Shown here: positions 1 through 8,690 of the stretch, one piece after another | How the letters are laid out: each line of letters begins with the position of its first letter | Numbering within the stretch: the stretch's first letter is position 1 | Origin: Thioploca ingrica | Lineage (GTDB): Bacteria; Pseudomonadota; Gammaproteobacteria; Beggiatoales; Beggiatoaceae | Direction of reading: 5' to 3' | Assembly (NCBI GenBank): GCA_000828835.1 | Contig: AP014633.1 | Span: forward strand, 2,294,001-2,358,000 | Length of the DNA: 64,000 nt | Notes under the pieces: generated by a model | Database searches by the model: none | What the model saw: only the letters and a program-made list of their open reading frames with translations | Told to the model about the DNA's origin: nothing | Made by a program: the position numbers and the translations under genes

Positions 1-367
1 CGCCATTAGCCAAGTTAAATTAGCTAAAGCCTTTATTAGTCAGCTCAAAAGCTTTGAATGTCAATCGGCATTAGAACACTTCGGTACCGGCCTAAATTCG
101 TCAACCACGCTCAAACATTTGCCAGTCGATTATGTCAAAATTGATTCTTCTTATAGCAAAGGGTTATCAACCAATCCTGATAATCAAAAAGCCGTACAAG
201 AAATTGTCAAAATGGCACATGAGTTAGATAAACTGACGATTGCTGAAGCAGTAGAAGATGCTAACAGCCTAACGGTATTATGGTCATCAGAAGTGGATTT
301 TGCTCAAGGACATTATATTCAAGAACCGATGGATGAGCCGGAATTTGATTTTTCTGAGGAAGAGTAG
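1..367 (+). CDS. C-terminal end of an EAL-domain protein (partial)
   Basis: The reading frame is open from base 2, so the gene begins upstream of the window; any start codon inside it is not the real one. The visible ~121 residues match the end of an EAL (cyclic-di-GMP phosphodiesterase-type) barrel: FGTGLNS followed by LKHLPVDYVKID, then a helix with AVQEIVKMAHELDKLTIAEAVED, and FAQGHYIQEPMDEPEF, which corresponds to the usual G-x-x-QG-Y-x-x-P ending. The Asp in VDYVKID and the Glu in IAEAVED sit where metal-binding and catalytic acidic residues normally occur. Whether the enzyme is active cannot be judged because the EAL motif itself is outside the window. The tail ends in an acidic run. 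It converges with the deacetylase gene on the other strand. Confidence 0.8.
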   Translation, partial: AISQVKLAKAFISQLKSFECQSALEHFGTGLNSSTTLKHLPVDYVKIDSSYSKGLSTNPDNQKAVQEIVKMAHELDKLTIAEAVEDANSLTVLWSSEVDFAQGHYIQEPMDEPEFDFSEEE

Positions 368-428
368 TAGTAGAAGCCAGCGTGCGCACTGCTAAAAAAC
401 GCGGCGCGCACTTTACCTAGCTCGTTTC

Positions 429-1355
429 TCAATCCATCCGCATCAATACCTTTAAATGAGCAGCCACACTACGTCCGAGCGATTGGAGTTCATAACCCCC
501 TTCTAAAGTAGAAATAACGCGACCTTGGGCATATTTATCCGCTATAACTAAAATTTCTCGTGTTACCCAAGCATAATCATTCTCACGTAAGCGCAATTGG
601 GACATATCATCCTCCGCATGAGCATCAAAACCGGCTGAAATGAGGATAAGTTGCGGCGCAAATTTATATAAATTGGGGATCCAGTGCATTAAGACGGCTT
701 CTCGAAATTTATCACCACCGGTACCGGCTGCTAAAGGAACATTGATGATATGATTGCTCATGGTATCTGCACCACAATAGGGATAAAAAGGATGTTGAAA
801 AGTTGAACACAGCATGACACGGGGTTCATGAGCAAAAATATCTTCGGTACCATTCCCATGATGAACATCAAAATCAACAATAGCAACCCGGTTAAGACCA
901 TATTTTTCAATCGCGTGAGCAGCACCTACTGCCACATTATTAAAAAAGCAAAAACCCATAGCCCGATGACGTAAAGCATGATGCCCTGGTGGACGAATAT
1001 TACAGAAAGCGACTTTGTGTTGATCCATTAATACTAAATCGACTGCTTGAATCATAGCACCCGCCGCACGTAAAGCCGCCTGAGGTGTTGCGGACATTAA
1101 CACCGTATCGGGATCAAGATAAACCACACCCGATTTGTCAGTAAAATTTAGAATAGTATCAATGTATTCGGAATCGTGGACTCGGGTCAATTGTGCTCGA
1201 GTCGCTAGCGGTGCCTCATAATAACGCACGAGTTCCAGCAAACGACTCGCTTGCAATTGATCTTCTATCGCATTAATTCGACTGGCTCTCTCTGGATGAC
1301 CTTTACCCATATCATGCAATAGGCATTCAGGATGATGAAAATAAGCAATGGGCAT
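429..1355 (-). CDS. Histone deacetylase family protein (acetoin utilization/acetylpolyamine amidohydrolase-like)
   Basis: Zn-dependent deacetylase of the HDAC/AcuC/AphA superfamily, 308 residues, full length. Visible hallmarks in order are HPERASRI near residue 20, RPPGHHA (tandem active-site His), GFCFFNNVAVGA, DFDVHHGNGT (metal Asp and His) and SAGFDAHAEDDM (second metal Asp), with a LEGGYEL ending typical of the family. No signal peptide, so cytoplasmic. In bacteria such enzymes remove acetyl groups from small amines or proteins; the substrate cannot be read from the sequence. It is the last gene of a minus-strand group: the photolyase ends 40 bases upstream. The start ATG gives MPIAYFHHPECLLHD, the usual family N-terminus. 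Confidence 0.9.
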   Translation of the reverse strand: MPIAYFHHPECLLHDMGKGHPERASRINAIEDQLQASRLLELVRYYEAPLATRAQLTRVHDSEYIDTILNFTDKSGVVYLDPDTVLMSATPQAALRAAGAMIQAVDLVLMDQHKVAFCNIRPPGHHALRHRAMGFCFFNNVAVGAAHAIEKYGLNRVAIVDFDVHHGNGTEDIFAHEPRVMLCSTFQHPFYPYCGADTMSNHIINVPLAAGTGGDKFREAVLMHWIPNLYKFAPQLILISAGFDAHAEDDMSQLRLRENDYAWVTREILVIADKYAQGRVISTLEGGYELQSLGRSVAAHLKVLMRMD

Positions 1356-1395
1356 AATTTAATTTCCTGTTATTCTCTTAAGGTGAATTAATTGA

Positions 1396-2799
1396 TTATT
1401 TTTTAAGATGTTGATAAGCACCCAAGGCTTCACGACGTGATTGCATGTAATCAATAATCGGTGTCGGATAATCGGGTTGAGGTTGAGCAAGCCAAGGTCT
1501 ATGTCGATATTGTGGTGGTAAATCGGCTAATTCTGGCAGCCAACGTTGCAAATAATCTCCTTGGGGATCAAAGTGAGTGCTTTGTAATAACGGATTGAAA
1601 ATTCGATAATAAGGTACGGCATCAGCACCACAACCGGCAACCCATTGCCATCCCAGGGTATTATTGGCTAAATCCGCATCCACCAGATGTTCCCAAAACC
1701 AATAAGCGCCTTCTTGCCAAGGAATTGCACAGTTTTTAGTTAAAAAAGAAGCTGTTACCATTCGTACTCGATTGTGCATCCACCCGGTCGTTAATAATTC
1801 CCGCATCCCGGCATCCACGAGTGGATAACCGGTTTGTCCTTGTTGCCAAGCTTTTAATAGCTTTTGATAATCAGTCCGCCACGGAAATTTTTTAAATACC
1901 GGCCGCAAGGGTTGTTCTGGGGTATAGGGATAGTGATAGAGCAAGTAATAAGCAAATTCGCGCCAAAAAAGTTGACGTTCATAATTTTGTACCCCTCGAA
2001 CACGACCATTAAGATGATGTAAAGCATATTCGACTGCCCCTAAAACTTGCCGTGGTGATATTTCGCCAAAATGTAAATGCGGCGATAAGCGAGATACGCC
2101 ATCTATTCCAGGAAAATCTCGTTGTTCGGCATAATGACTAATGGGACCACTACACCATTGTTGTAGCTGTTGCCATGCTCCAGTTTCACCGGGTTGCCAA
2201 AATTGGGCAAATTCGTTAGTACTTAGCGCCGCTAATAATTTTAAATCAGCTAAATTAAAACTGGGGGGCCATGGTTGAGGCGCCGTAAAAATAGGAGGAG
2301 CGGTTAACGGTAATTCTGTCAGCAGGGAACGTTGGCAAGTTCGCCAAAAAGGGGTAAATAATTGATAGGGTTTGCCCGCTTGAGTGTGAATAGTCCCAGG
2401 TTCGTGTAATAAATCGGCTTTAAAACTTTGCACCGTAATGCCTTGGGAGCGTAAAGCCGTTTTAATCGTTTTATCACGAGTGATAATCGCGGGTTCAGAT
2501 AAACGGTTCCAGTAGATAGCTTTAGTTCGAGTGGATTCAACCAGCTTTTGCAAAATCGGTAAACTACACCCTTGAAAAAATAAGAGTCGTGAATTTTTAG
2601 CCCGCAGGGCCATATCAAGCGCTTGTAAACTGTGATGTAACCACCAGCGGCTAGCACGTCCGCTTGGCCAAGGGGTTTCCTCTTCCGGTGCATAAATATA
2701 AACCGGAATAACTTGATATCCTTGAGCCACAGCATGATGTAATGCCGGATTATCTTGTAACCGTAAATCACGACGAAACCAAACGATAGCATGGGACAT
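1396..2799 (-). CDS. phrB: Deoxyribodipyrimidine photolyase (class I CPD photolyase)
   Basis: 467-residue FAD-dependent photolyase that repairs cyclobutane pyrimidine dimers using blue light. The N-terminal alpha/beta antenna domain starts AIVWFRRDLRLQDNPALHHA. The C-terminal FAD domain shows SRLSPHLHFGEISPRQV, FWREFAYYLLYHYP, MRELLTTGWMHNRVRMVTASFL and LANNTLGWQWVAGCGADAVPYYRIFNP-type blocks (FAD and dimer-binding regions). The length equals the usual 450-480 residues and no block is missing. The G-C-G in the WQWVAG block where G-S-G is more common is a minor variation. It lies between a lipoprotein gene (13 bases upstream) and the HDAC-like gene, so the three probably share a transcript. 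Confidence 0.95.
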   Translation of the reverse strand: MSHAIVWFRRDLRLQDNPALHHAVAQGYQVIPVYIYAPEEETPWPSGRASRWWLHHSLQALDMALRAKNSRLLFFQGCSLPILQKLVESTRTKAIYWNRLSEPAIITRDKTIKTALRSQGITVQSFKADLLHEPGTIHTQAGKPYQLFTPFWRTCQRSLLTELPLTAPPIFTAPQPWPPSFNLADLKLLAALSTNEFAQFWQPGETGAWQQLQQWCSGPISHYAEQRDFPGIDGVSRLSPHLHFGEISPRQVLGAVEYALHHLNGRVRGVQNYERQLFWREFAYYLLYHYPYTPEQPLRPVFKKFPWRTDYQKLLKAWQQGQTGYPLVDAGMRELLTTGWMHNRVRMVTASFLTKNCAIPWQEGAYWFWEHLVDADLANNTLGWQWVAGCGADAVPYYRIFNPLLQSTHFDPQGDYLQRWLPELADLPPQYRHRPWLAQPQPDYPTPIIDYMQSRREALGAYQHLKK

Positions 2800-2812
2800 C
2801 GGTTGTCAAAGT

Positions 2813-3292
2813 TTAAGGCGCAATTTGACGCTCAATTTGGTTAATCTTTGACCATATTTGTTGTAAAGCAGGTGGAACCGCTTGGAGTTGTGAAAAAGTG
2901 ATCGTCTTTTGTTGCTCATTGAGCGTAAATTGCAGGGTGTGATACGAATGGTTTTTTGAGCAGTTATTTTGACAACCGTAACTTTCTCGCAACTCGAAGA
3001 TCTGGCTATCATTCACTAATTTTTTAAATGCTTGGATATCGTTTTCAGCTAATTGTTCGGCTTTAATGACTTGATTTCGATAGCTTTGCTCAGCCGGTGG
3101 CTGTTCCACAACGGTTACTAAGCCATTATTTTTAATAGTCACTGTCTTGCGCCAACCGGTTTGATAGGGATGAGTAGAATAAATAACTTCTACCGTAGTT
3201 GGCGGAAACGTCTCTGATTGAAGATGTGAACAACCTAAATTGAAACAAGCGGTTTCAAGGATAATACTTATAATAATTATTTTTTTCAGCAT
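2813..3292 (-). CDS. Hypothetical lipoprotein
   Basis: 159 residues, family not recognised. The N-terminus is a lipoprotein signal: charged MLKK, a hydrophobic IIIISIILETACFN stretch and a lipobox LGC, so the mature protein would start at Cys21 and be acylated. The remainder is a small alpha/beta domain with TTVEVIYSTHPYQTGWRKTVTIKNNG followed by a helix and a CQNNC pair around residue 105 that could form a disulphide in the periplasm. The layout (strand-turn-strand, ITFSQLQAVPPALQQIWSKIN at the end) is reminiscent of emfourin-type small inhibitor-like proteins, but that is only a resemblance. It is the first gene of the photolyase group. Confidence 0.7.
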   Translation of the reverse strand: MLKKIIIISIILETACFNLGCSHLQSETFPPTTVEVIYSTHPYQTGWRKTVTIKNNGLVTVVEQPPAEQSYRNQVIKAEQLAENDIQAFKKLVNDSQIFELRESYGCQNNCSKNHSYHTLQFTLNEQQKTITFSQLQAVPPALQQIWSKINQIERQIAP

Positions 3293-3408
3293 ATCTCATC
3301 AGTTACCAGTGAACAGTTATCAGTGAATAGTTATAATATTTAGTTCGTTATCAATTATTAAGCGATCATTATCAACTCTGATCTATCCATTATCAATCAT
3401 TTTTCTCG
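3293..3408. other. Intergenic, short direct repeats
   Basis: No gene seen. A 14-base unit of the CAGTTATCAGTGAA type occurs twice head to tail at 3300-3327 and decays into AT-rich TTATCAATTATTA repeats. Similar cagttatcag strings recur in other gaps of this window (for example near 5310, 8680, 22487 and 32750), suggesting a dispersed low-complexity repeat family. Confidence 0.5.
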
Positions 3409-3595
3409 TTTTTCTCGTTCCCACGTTGGAGCGTCATTACCATTAAGTTAAGATGGGTTACTTCCCCCTTTGAAAAAGGGGGATTGAGGGGGATTTTTAG
3501 ATTTCAACCACCTAAATCCCCCCTAACCCCCCTTTTTCAAAGGGGGGAATTCTTAACTTAATAGTAGTGACGCTCCAACGTGGGAACGAGAAAAA
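3409..3595. mobile_element. MITE-like palindromic element with 45-bp terminal inverted repeats
   Basis: Bases 3409-3453 and 3551-3595 are inverted copies with only two mismatches; the ends read TTTTTCTCGTTCCCACGTTG on both strands. The inner parts of the arms (ATTAAGTTAAGA) and the C-run/G-run core are shared with the element at 27171-27302. The interior holds further inverted C/G blocks (CCCCCTTTGAAAAAGGGGG and its partner), so the single strand would fold end to end. No coding capacity. It fits a non-autonomous miniature element. It sits between ettA and the lipoprotein gene and has not interrupted a gene. Confidence 0.8.
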
Positions 3596-3606
3596 CTGAT
3601 AACTGA

Positions 3607-5280
3607 CTAAACGGTTAGTTTTTTATATTTAATCCGGTGTGGATTGTCTGCATCTATTCCCAAACGGCGATGGCGATCCACTTCATAATCAGCATAATTA
3701 CCTTCAAACCACACCACTTGACTATTTCCCTCAAATGCTAACATATGGGTAGCGATTCGATCTAAAAACCAACGATCATGTGAAATGACCACTACACATC
3801 CCGGAAAAGCTAACAAAGCTTCTTCAAGGGCACGCAGTGTTTCTACATCCAAATCATTGGTGGGTTCGTCTAAAAGCAATAAGTTACCACCACTCTTAAG
3901 TAACCTCGCCAAGTGAACTCGATTACGTTCACCCCCGGATAATTCTTTAACTCGCTTTTGTTGATCTGGACCTTTAAAATTGAAACGTCCAACGTAAGCT
4001 CGGGAGGGAATTTCATATTTACCCACGACAATATTATCTAAACCACCGGAGATAACTTCCCATACTGTTTTTTCGCCCTCCAAGCTATCTCGACTTTGAT
4101 CAACATAAGCCAATTGAACCGTCGGTCCAATTCTGATTTCACCGTTATCGGGTTGTTCTTGCCCCACCATCATCCGAAATAGGGTCGTTTTTCCGGCCCC
4201 ATTGGGTCCAATGACACCCACAATACCACCGCGTGGTAAATTGAAATTGAAATTTTCTATTAAGAGGTGATCATCAAAACCTTTACTAATATTAACAGCT
4301 TCTACCACTAAATCACCTAAACGTGGACCGGGTGGAATATAAATTTCTTGAGTCGCATTCCGTTTCTCGATATCTTGATTCGCCAATTCTTCAAAGCGAG
4401 CGAGACGCGCTTTACTTTTAGCATGACGACCTTTGGGATTGCTGCGTACCCATTCTAATTCAGCTTTCATGGTCCGTTGCCGTGCCGTTTCTTGTTTTTC
4501 TTCAACTTCTAACCGCTGTTCTTTCTGTTCTAACCAGGAGGAATAATTGCCTTCCCAAGGAATTCCCCGCCCGCGATCGAGTTCCAAAATCCAACCCGCA
4601 ACATTATCTAAAAAGTAACGATCATGCGTAACCGCGATGACAGTACCGGGATAATCTTGGAGAAACTTTTCTAACCAAGCCACTGATTCAGCATCAAGAT
4701 GGTTAGTCGGTTCATCCAATAACAACATATCGGGTGCGGAGAGCAAAAGCCGACATAGGGCAACCCGACGCTTTTCGCCACCGGAAAGTTGATTAACCTC
4801 ACTTTTCCAGTCTGGCAACCGTAGAGCATCTGCGGCTATCTCCAACTGGCGATCTAATTCCCAAGCATTAGCTGCATCGATCGCATCTTGTAATTGACCT
4901 TGTTCTGCTAACAAAGCATTCATTTCCTCATCGCTCATCGGTTCGGCAAATTTCATACTGATTTCATTAAAGCGATCTAATAAAGCTTTCGTTGCGGCAA
5001 TCCCTTCTTCGACATTACCACGGACATTTTTTTGCAGATTTAATTGGGGTTCTTGAGATAAATAACCAATGCGGATACCCGGTTGTGGACGTGCTTCGCC
5101 GTGATATTCTTTATCAATACCCGCCATAATGCGTAATAAAGTCGATTTACCGGCGCCATTTAATCCCAGTACGCCAATTTTAGCCCCGGGAAAGAAAGAT
5201 AACGAAATATCTTTAAGAATTTCACGCTTAGGTGGCACCACTCTGCCAACCCGATTCATGGTATAAATATATTGAGCCAT
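3607..5280 (-). CDS. ettA: Energy-dependent translational throttle protein EttA (ABC-F ATPase)
   Basis: 557-residue ABC-F protein with two ATPase cassettes and no membrane domain. It binds the ribosomal E site and gates entry into elongation according to energy charge. Cassette 1 has Walker [10 protein letters not shown] (~44), signature [12 protein letters not shown] and Walker [13 protein letters not shown]; cassette 2 has Walker [10 protein letters not shown], signature [12 protein letters not shown] and [12 protein letters not shown]. Between them lie the arm and linker helices ([20 protein letters not shown]). The N-terminus [20 protein letters not shown] and the C-terminus [10 protein letters not shown] are EttA-specific, distinguishing it from Uup and YheS. 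Length matches E. coli EttA. The start ATG is unambiguous; the gene stands alone. Confidence 0.96.
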   Translation of the reverse strand: MAQYIYTMNRVGRVVPPKREILKDISLSFFPGAKIGVLGLNGAGKSTLLRIMAGIDKEYHGEARPQPGIRIGYLSQEPQLNLQKNVRGNVEEGIAATKALLDRFNEISMKFAEPMSDEEMNALLAEQGQLQDAIDAANAWELDRQLEIAADALRLPDWKSEVNQLSGGEKRRVALCRLLLSAPDMLLLDEPTNHLDAESVAWLEKFLQDYPGTVIAVTHDRYFLDNVAGWILELDRGRGIPWEGNYSSWLEQKEQRLEVEEKQETARQRTMKAELEWVRSNPKGRHAKSKARLARFEELANQDIEKRNATQEIYIPPGPRLGDLVVEAVNISKGFDDHLLIENFNFNLPRGGIVGVIGPNGAGKTTLFRMMVGQEQPDNGEIRIGPTVQLAYVDQSRDSLEGEKTVWEVISGGLDNIVVGKYEIPSRAYVGRFNFKGPDQQKRVKELSGGERNRVHLARLLKSGGNLLLLDEPTNDLDVETLRALEEALLAFPGCVVVISHDRWFLDRIATHMLAFEGNSQVVWFEGNYADYEVDRHRRLGIDADNPHRIKYKKLTV

Positions 5281-5402
5281 GCTTTGCCTTTATTAATTAA
5301 CAGTTGTCAGTAAACACTTAATCTGTTGTGTTCACCTCATGGATATAATTAACTATCAATTATCAATTAACTGTTCCCAGTTATCAAGGAATTTCAAGGT
5401 AG

Positions 5403-6644
5403 TTATTGTTCTTCGGGTGGCTTGATGGCTTTAAAGGCAGAATAAAGCAGGATATCGTAACCGATTTTCATTGTGGCACCGATGATCAAGGGAATAGCCG
5501 GCGCAACACTTTGCATCAACCATCCCGCTATAGAGGGCGCTATAGCCCACCCCCCCATCCGGACTAAATGCGTCACTCCAGAAGCGAAAGTCCGTTCTTG
5601 GGGACGCACCACCGCCATGACATAGGATTGACGAGTGGGGACATCCATCTCCACGAGACCTTCACGCAAGATGAACAGTAAAGCCGCTATTCCAAAATTG
5701 GGTGCAATAGCTACGGTCATTAAGAGTAGACTGGAGGGAATATGAGTAAACACCATCGTATTGACCAAACCAATCCGTTTAGCCAACCAAGCTGCGCCTA
5801 AATGAGAAAGGGCATTAGCCAGTCGTGCTCCCAAAAATAATATTCCTAGTACCGCTTCATTCACCCCAAAACGCGTGTAAAAGTAAAATGAAATCAGTGC
5901 AGTACCCACAAATCCCCCAGCGATGCTATCCACCGCAAACAGCGCAGAAATTTTGGTTAAAATAACCCGACTTTGCGGTGACAAGACTAAGCGTTCTGGA
6001 GTACGTACCGTTTCGGTTAGCGCTGACAAGTGCAGATAAGCCCCAAAAACCGGTAAATAAAAACTCGCGTAGAGTAACATCGTGAGACGAAAAGAAGTTT
6101 CTTCTTCCACACCCACTAAACGGAGCAAAACCGGTATCCCAGCTAATAACCCGCCTAAAGCGTGGCCAACATCCTGTAATAGGTTATACCAAGCAAATAC
6201 CTGAGTACGTTCTTGATCAGTTACCGTCAGCGGCAGAATCGCTTGTTCCAATACCAGTGACGCACCACGATCTCGCCCCATACCATTGAGCATTCCTAGA
6301 AAAGCAGCCACACCAAGGAACAACTGCTCGGAAAAAAGGGCTGCCATAATACCCCCGACCATACTCAACAGAGTCAACAGCAGTAAAGCACGTCGACGTC
6401 CCCAATGGTCTCCAACCAAGGTGACTACCAAGGTTGCAGTGGCGGCTCCCAGTAATCCAGCGCTAATAACTAAGCCAATACTGATTACCTTCAGACCCAC
6501 TCGAGCCAGATAAATTCCTAATAACACGCCCATCATCCCAGTCGCTAGGGCACGCGCAAAAGTACTGAAGTAAAGTAGAGAACGATCATTTATGGTCATA
6601 ATATCAACGCTAACTCCAATCGGTGGAGCGGTAAATGGTTTCAA
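5403..6644 (-). CDS. MFS transporter
   Basis: 413-residue major facilitator superfamily permease with about 12 hydrophobic segments. The loop after the second helix contains GDHWGRRRALLL, the usual G-x-x-x-D-R/H-x-G-R-R motif A. An 'ALATGMMGVLLGIYLARVGL' first helix and 'FILREGLVEMDVPTRQSYVMAVV' in the seventh-to-eighth helix region resemble bacterial drug-efflux-like MFS proteins, but the substrate is unknown. The chosen start is TTG at 6644 because an AAGGTGAG ribosome-binding site lies 8 bases before it; an internal ATG at residue 16 (MTINDRSLLYF) is the alternative. The gene is divergent from the V-ATPase D gene and not in an operon. Confidence 0.88.
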   Translation of the reverse strand: MKPFTAPPIGVSVDIMTINDRSLLYFSTFARALATGMMGVLLGIYLARVGLKVISIGLVISAGLLGAATATLVVTLVGDHWGRRRALLLLTLLSMVGGIMAALFSEQLFLGVAAFLGMLNGMGRDRGASLVLEQAILPLTVTDQERTQVFAWYNLLQDVGHALGGLLAGIPVLLRLVGVEEETSFRLTMLLYASFYLPVFGAYLHLSALTETVRTPERLVLSPQSRVILTKISALFAVDSIAGGFVGTALISFYFYTRFGVNEAVLGILFLGARLANALSHLGAAWLAKRIGLVNTMVFTHIPSSLLLMTVAIAPNFGIAALLFILREGLVEMDVPTRQSYVMAVVRPQERTFASGVTHLVRMGGWAIAPSIAGWLMQSVAPAIPLIIGATMKIGYDILLYSAFKAIKPPEEQ

Positions 6645-6679
6645 ATTGATTTACTCACCTTACGCATTTGCATATCGGC

Positions 6680-6707
6680 TTGACTTTTTACGGTGATGAA
6701 TTATCAT
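6680..6707 (+). promoter_or_regulatory. Candidate sigma-70 promoter
   Basis: TTGACT (6680-6685) and TATCAT (6702-6707) are spaced by 16 bases, each differing from consensus at one position. Transcription would start near 6714 and run into the hairpin that ends at 6817. Confidence 0.45.
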
Positions 6708-6713
6708 AATAAT

Positions 6714-6817
6714 TCCTCTCTTAAAATAAGTTCCTCTCTTAAAATAGTCTTCGTGAAGAAGAGGGATTATTATCATCCCGCCGTCAGCTGGAAATCCAGC
6801 GGGCGGGATGATTTTTT
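6714..6817 (+). ncRNA. Candidate small RNA or attenuated leader
   Basis: About 104 nt are bounded by a plausible promoter and an intrinsic terminator and hold no credible ORF. The 5' part has the C/U-rich string TTCCTCTCTTAAAATA twice at exactly 18-base spacing (6713-6728 and 6731-6746), which could pair with Shine-Dalgarno sequences. Next comes a small hairpin TCTTC-gt-GAAGA and then the GC-rich terminator stem. Either it is a free-standing regulatory RNA or it is the terminated leader of the V-ATPase D gene that starts at 6963. Function is inference. Confidence 0.4.
6773..6817 (+). terminator. Rho-independent terminator
   Basis: TCATCCCGCC pairs with GGCGGGATGA (6802-6811), followed by TTTTTT. 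No protein-coding gene on the plus strand ends just before it, which is why it is linked to the candidate RNA. Orientation is set by the T-run on the plus strand. Confidence 0.6.
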
Positions 6818-6962
6818 CTGCAGTCATCTCATCCCAACTACACACGCCATTGAGGGTTGGAGGTTAACACCAAGCAGATGTTCTACTCTAAATTAACTGG
6901 CTTGGAACTCCAATAAAAGTGTTTTAAAATAACTCACCATTCACTTTCTCAACCCTAACACC

Positions 6963-7592
6963 ATGGCGAATAAACGTTTAAAAATCCCGCCGACCAAAAG
7001 CGCGCTACTTACCCTGAAAAGAAAAGTCGCTTTTTTAGAACAGGGATACACCCTCCTGGAACGCAAAAAAGAACTCTTAACTCGGTTAGTCTATGAACGT
7101 TTAAAACAATATCGTATTCTTCGCCAAGAAGCGAAAGTAGCTTTAGAAAGAGCCTATTTTTGGCTCGGAATCACGCAGTTACGCATGGGAAGTTTAGCTT
7201 TACAGCAATCGGCTTTAGGACTAAAACCATCTTTAGAGGTTAACATACTGCCGCGTAGTAGTGTTGGCGTTCAGTACCCCGTGGTGAGTGCTAAAAGCCT
7301 GCCGCTACAACCCGTCGGCTTAATGGGTACCGATACCAGCTTTGATGAAACCCGTCGGCATTTGACTGATATGGTACTGTTGTTAGCGCGCCTGGGTGAA
7401 GCCGAAACCGCTTTATGGCGCTTGCTAGAAGAACAACGTAAAACGCAAAAACGGGTCAATGCGCTGAAATATAATGTCATTCCGCAATACCGTGCGACAA
7501 TTCATTTTATTAAATCAACCCTCGAAGAGGAAGAACGTAATACCTTATTCCAAATCAAGGTACTTAGAGAGCAGCGTCACTCAGTTATTTGA
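6963..7592 (+). CDS. V-type ATPase subunit D
   Basis: 209 residues, matching the V/A-type ATPase subunit D family, the central rotor shaft that couples the A3B3 head to the membrane ring. Typical features are the N-terminal IPPTKSALLTLKRKVAFLEQGYTLLERKKELL helix (family pattern P-T-K-x-x-L-x-x-L-K-x-x-L-x-x-A/G-x-x-L-L-x-x-K), a central beta-hairpin-like region (residues ~85-120) and a long C-terminal helix with RVNALKYNVIPQYRATIHFIKSTLEEEERNTLFQIK. No other V-ATPase subunit gene is next to it; the next genes are a small ORF and pyrE, so the rest of the complex must be encoded elsewhere, or this is the last gene of a split cluster. Start ATG at 6963. Confidence 0.88.
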   Translation: MANKRLKIPPTKSALLTLKRKVAFLEQGYTLLERKKELLTRLVYERLKQYRILRQEAKVALERAYFWLGITQLRMGSLALQQSALGLKPSLEVNILPRSSVGVQYPVVSAKSLPLQPVGLMGTDTSFDETRRHLTDMVLLLARLGEAETALWRLLEEQRKTQKRVNALKYNVIPQYRATIHFIKSTLEEEERNTLFQIKVLREQRHSVI

Positions 7593-7613
7593 ACGAATAA
7601 TGGAGATTATTTT

Positions 7614-7757
7614 ATGAGATGGTGGCGAATATCTTTGCTCGTGAAGTTGCGCATAATCCGTGTCCTTAATGAGATAGGTCATTTTTTAGCACCATTCGGA
7701 TTACGACTGCTACTGGCTTGGGAATTTTGGGAAGCGGGTCATCATATTCGTAAATAA
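7614..7757 (+). CDS. Small ORF resembling the start of a DoxX/HvfX-type membrane protein
   Basis: 47 codons starting ATG with GGAG 11 bases upstream, 21 bases after the V-ATPase D stop. The peptide carries LAPFGLRLLLAWEFWEAG, which resembles the first transmembrane helix of DoxX-like proteins (L-x-L-R-L-x-L-A-x-E-F-W-E-A-G). It then stops after HHIRK, where full members continue for another 100 residues. Either a truncated relic or a genuine single-helix protein. No remaining DoxX-like helices are visible downstream, as pyrE begins 27 bases later. Confidence 0.45.
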   Translation: MRWWRISLLVKLRIIRVLNEIGHFLAPFGLRLLLAWEFWEAGHHIRK

Positions 7758-7784
7758 GATCTGGAAAAATTCGCTATTCTTTTT

Positions 7785-8429
7785 ATGCAACCTCACCAAC
7801 AAGCCTTTATAGATTTTATTATCCGTGAAAATATTCTTCGCTTTGGGCAATTTACTCTCAAATCGGGACGGCAAAGTCCTTATTTCTTTAATGCGGGTTT
7901 ATTTAATACCGGTCACGCCTTAGCTCAGTTAGGTCGTTTCTATGCGCAAACGATACAAAGTACTCAAATACCTTTTGATATGCTATTTGGTCCAGCTTAC
8001 AAAGGCATTCCGTTAGTGACTGCCACCGCGATTGCCCTAGCTAACGACTATCAATGCAATGTACCCTATTGTTTTAACCGTAAAGAAACTAAAGATCATG
8101 GTGAGGGCGGAAACTTAGTGGGTGCGCCATTAAATGGGCGAGTGTTACTCATTGATGATGTTATCACTGCGGGTACTGCGATACGTGAAGTCATGCCCAT
8201 TATTCAAACTGCTGGCGCTCAACTAGTCGGAATTATCATTGCACTGGATCGTCAAGAACGAGGACAAACCGAACGTTCCGCCATTGCCGAAATAGAACAG
8301 ATTTATGAAATACCGGTGAGAAGTATTATCAACTTAACCACTTTAATTAACTATTTAAAAGTGCAATCCACTGATCAAGCCCTATTAAAATCGATGCAAA
8401 CCTATCAAGAACAATATGGTGCGCAGTAA
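7785..8429 (+). CDS. pyrE: Orotate phosphoribosyltransferase
   Basis: 214 residues, full length. It transfers the phosphoribosyl group of PRPP to orotate to give OMP in de novo pyrimidine synthesis. The N-terminal [19 protein letters not shown] is the OPRTase signature; [19 protein letters not shown] is the flexible catalytic loop with Lys/Glu/His; [13 protein letters not shown] is the PRPP-binding motif. Cytoplasmic dimeric enzyme. It is preceded by the small ORF and followed by an unusual 21-bp repeat array, so it may be the end of the V-ATPase D transcript. The Shine-Dalgarno is weak, but the start [13 protein letters not shown] is the family N-terminus. Confidence 0.95.
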   Translation: MQPHQQAFIDFIIRENILRFGQFTLKSGRQSPYFFNAGLFNTGHALAQLGRFYAQTIQSTQIPFDMLFGPAYKGIPLVTATAIALANDYQCNVPYCFNRKETKDHGEGGNLVGAPLNGRVLLIDDVITAGTAIREVMPIIQTAGAQLVGIIIALDRQERGQTERSAIAEIEQIYEIPVRSIINLTTLINYLKVQSTDQALLKSMQTYQEQYGAQ

Positions 8430-8438
8430 AAAATTTTT

Positions 8439-8690
8439 TGCTAGTCACTTTAACTGGGTAAAGTATCATTTTTAACCATAAAATTGTCACTAGAAATGAT
8501 AAATTTGTCACTATAACTCAGGAAATTGTCACTGGCAGTTAAGAATTTGTTACTTTAAACTGGAAATTTGTCACTGACAATGAAAAAATTGTCACTTAAA
8601 ACTGGAGAGTTATCACTGGCAATGAGGAATTTGTCACTTTAAACTGGTAACTCGTCACTCCAAACTGGTAATTACTAACTGATAACTGAA
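8439..8690. repeat. Array of 12 degenerate 21-bp direct repeats
   Basis: A GTCAC-like core recurs at 8444, 8465 (ATCAT), 8486, 8507, 8528, 8549 (GTTAC), 8570, 8591, 8612 (ATCAC), 8633, 8654 and 8675 (CTAAC): every step is exactly 21 bases with no insertion or deletion. The unit approximates AATTTGTCACTTTAAACTGG. Stops occur in the frames examined, so it is not a coding repeat. There are no unique spacers, so it is not CRISPR. A 21-base period is two turns of B-DNA, which puts all cores on one helix face. It fills the gap from pyrE to the start codon of ccmC. Confidence 0.85.

Noticed and set aside
368..428. Inverted GTGCGC/GCGCAC between the EAL gene and the deacetylase gene as a terminator
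   Set aside because: The loop is long and no T-run follows on either strand, so it is too weak to call.
2319..2792. 157-codon frame inside the photolyase gene
   Set aside because: It overlaps the strongly conserved photolyase N-terminus in another frame and has no recognisable features.
8439..8690. CRISPR-like array
   Set aside because: Repeats are contiguous and degenerate with no unique spacers, and no cas genes are present.
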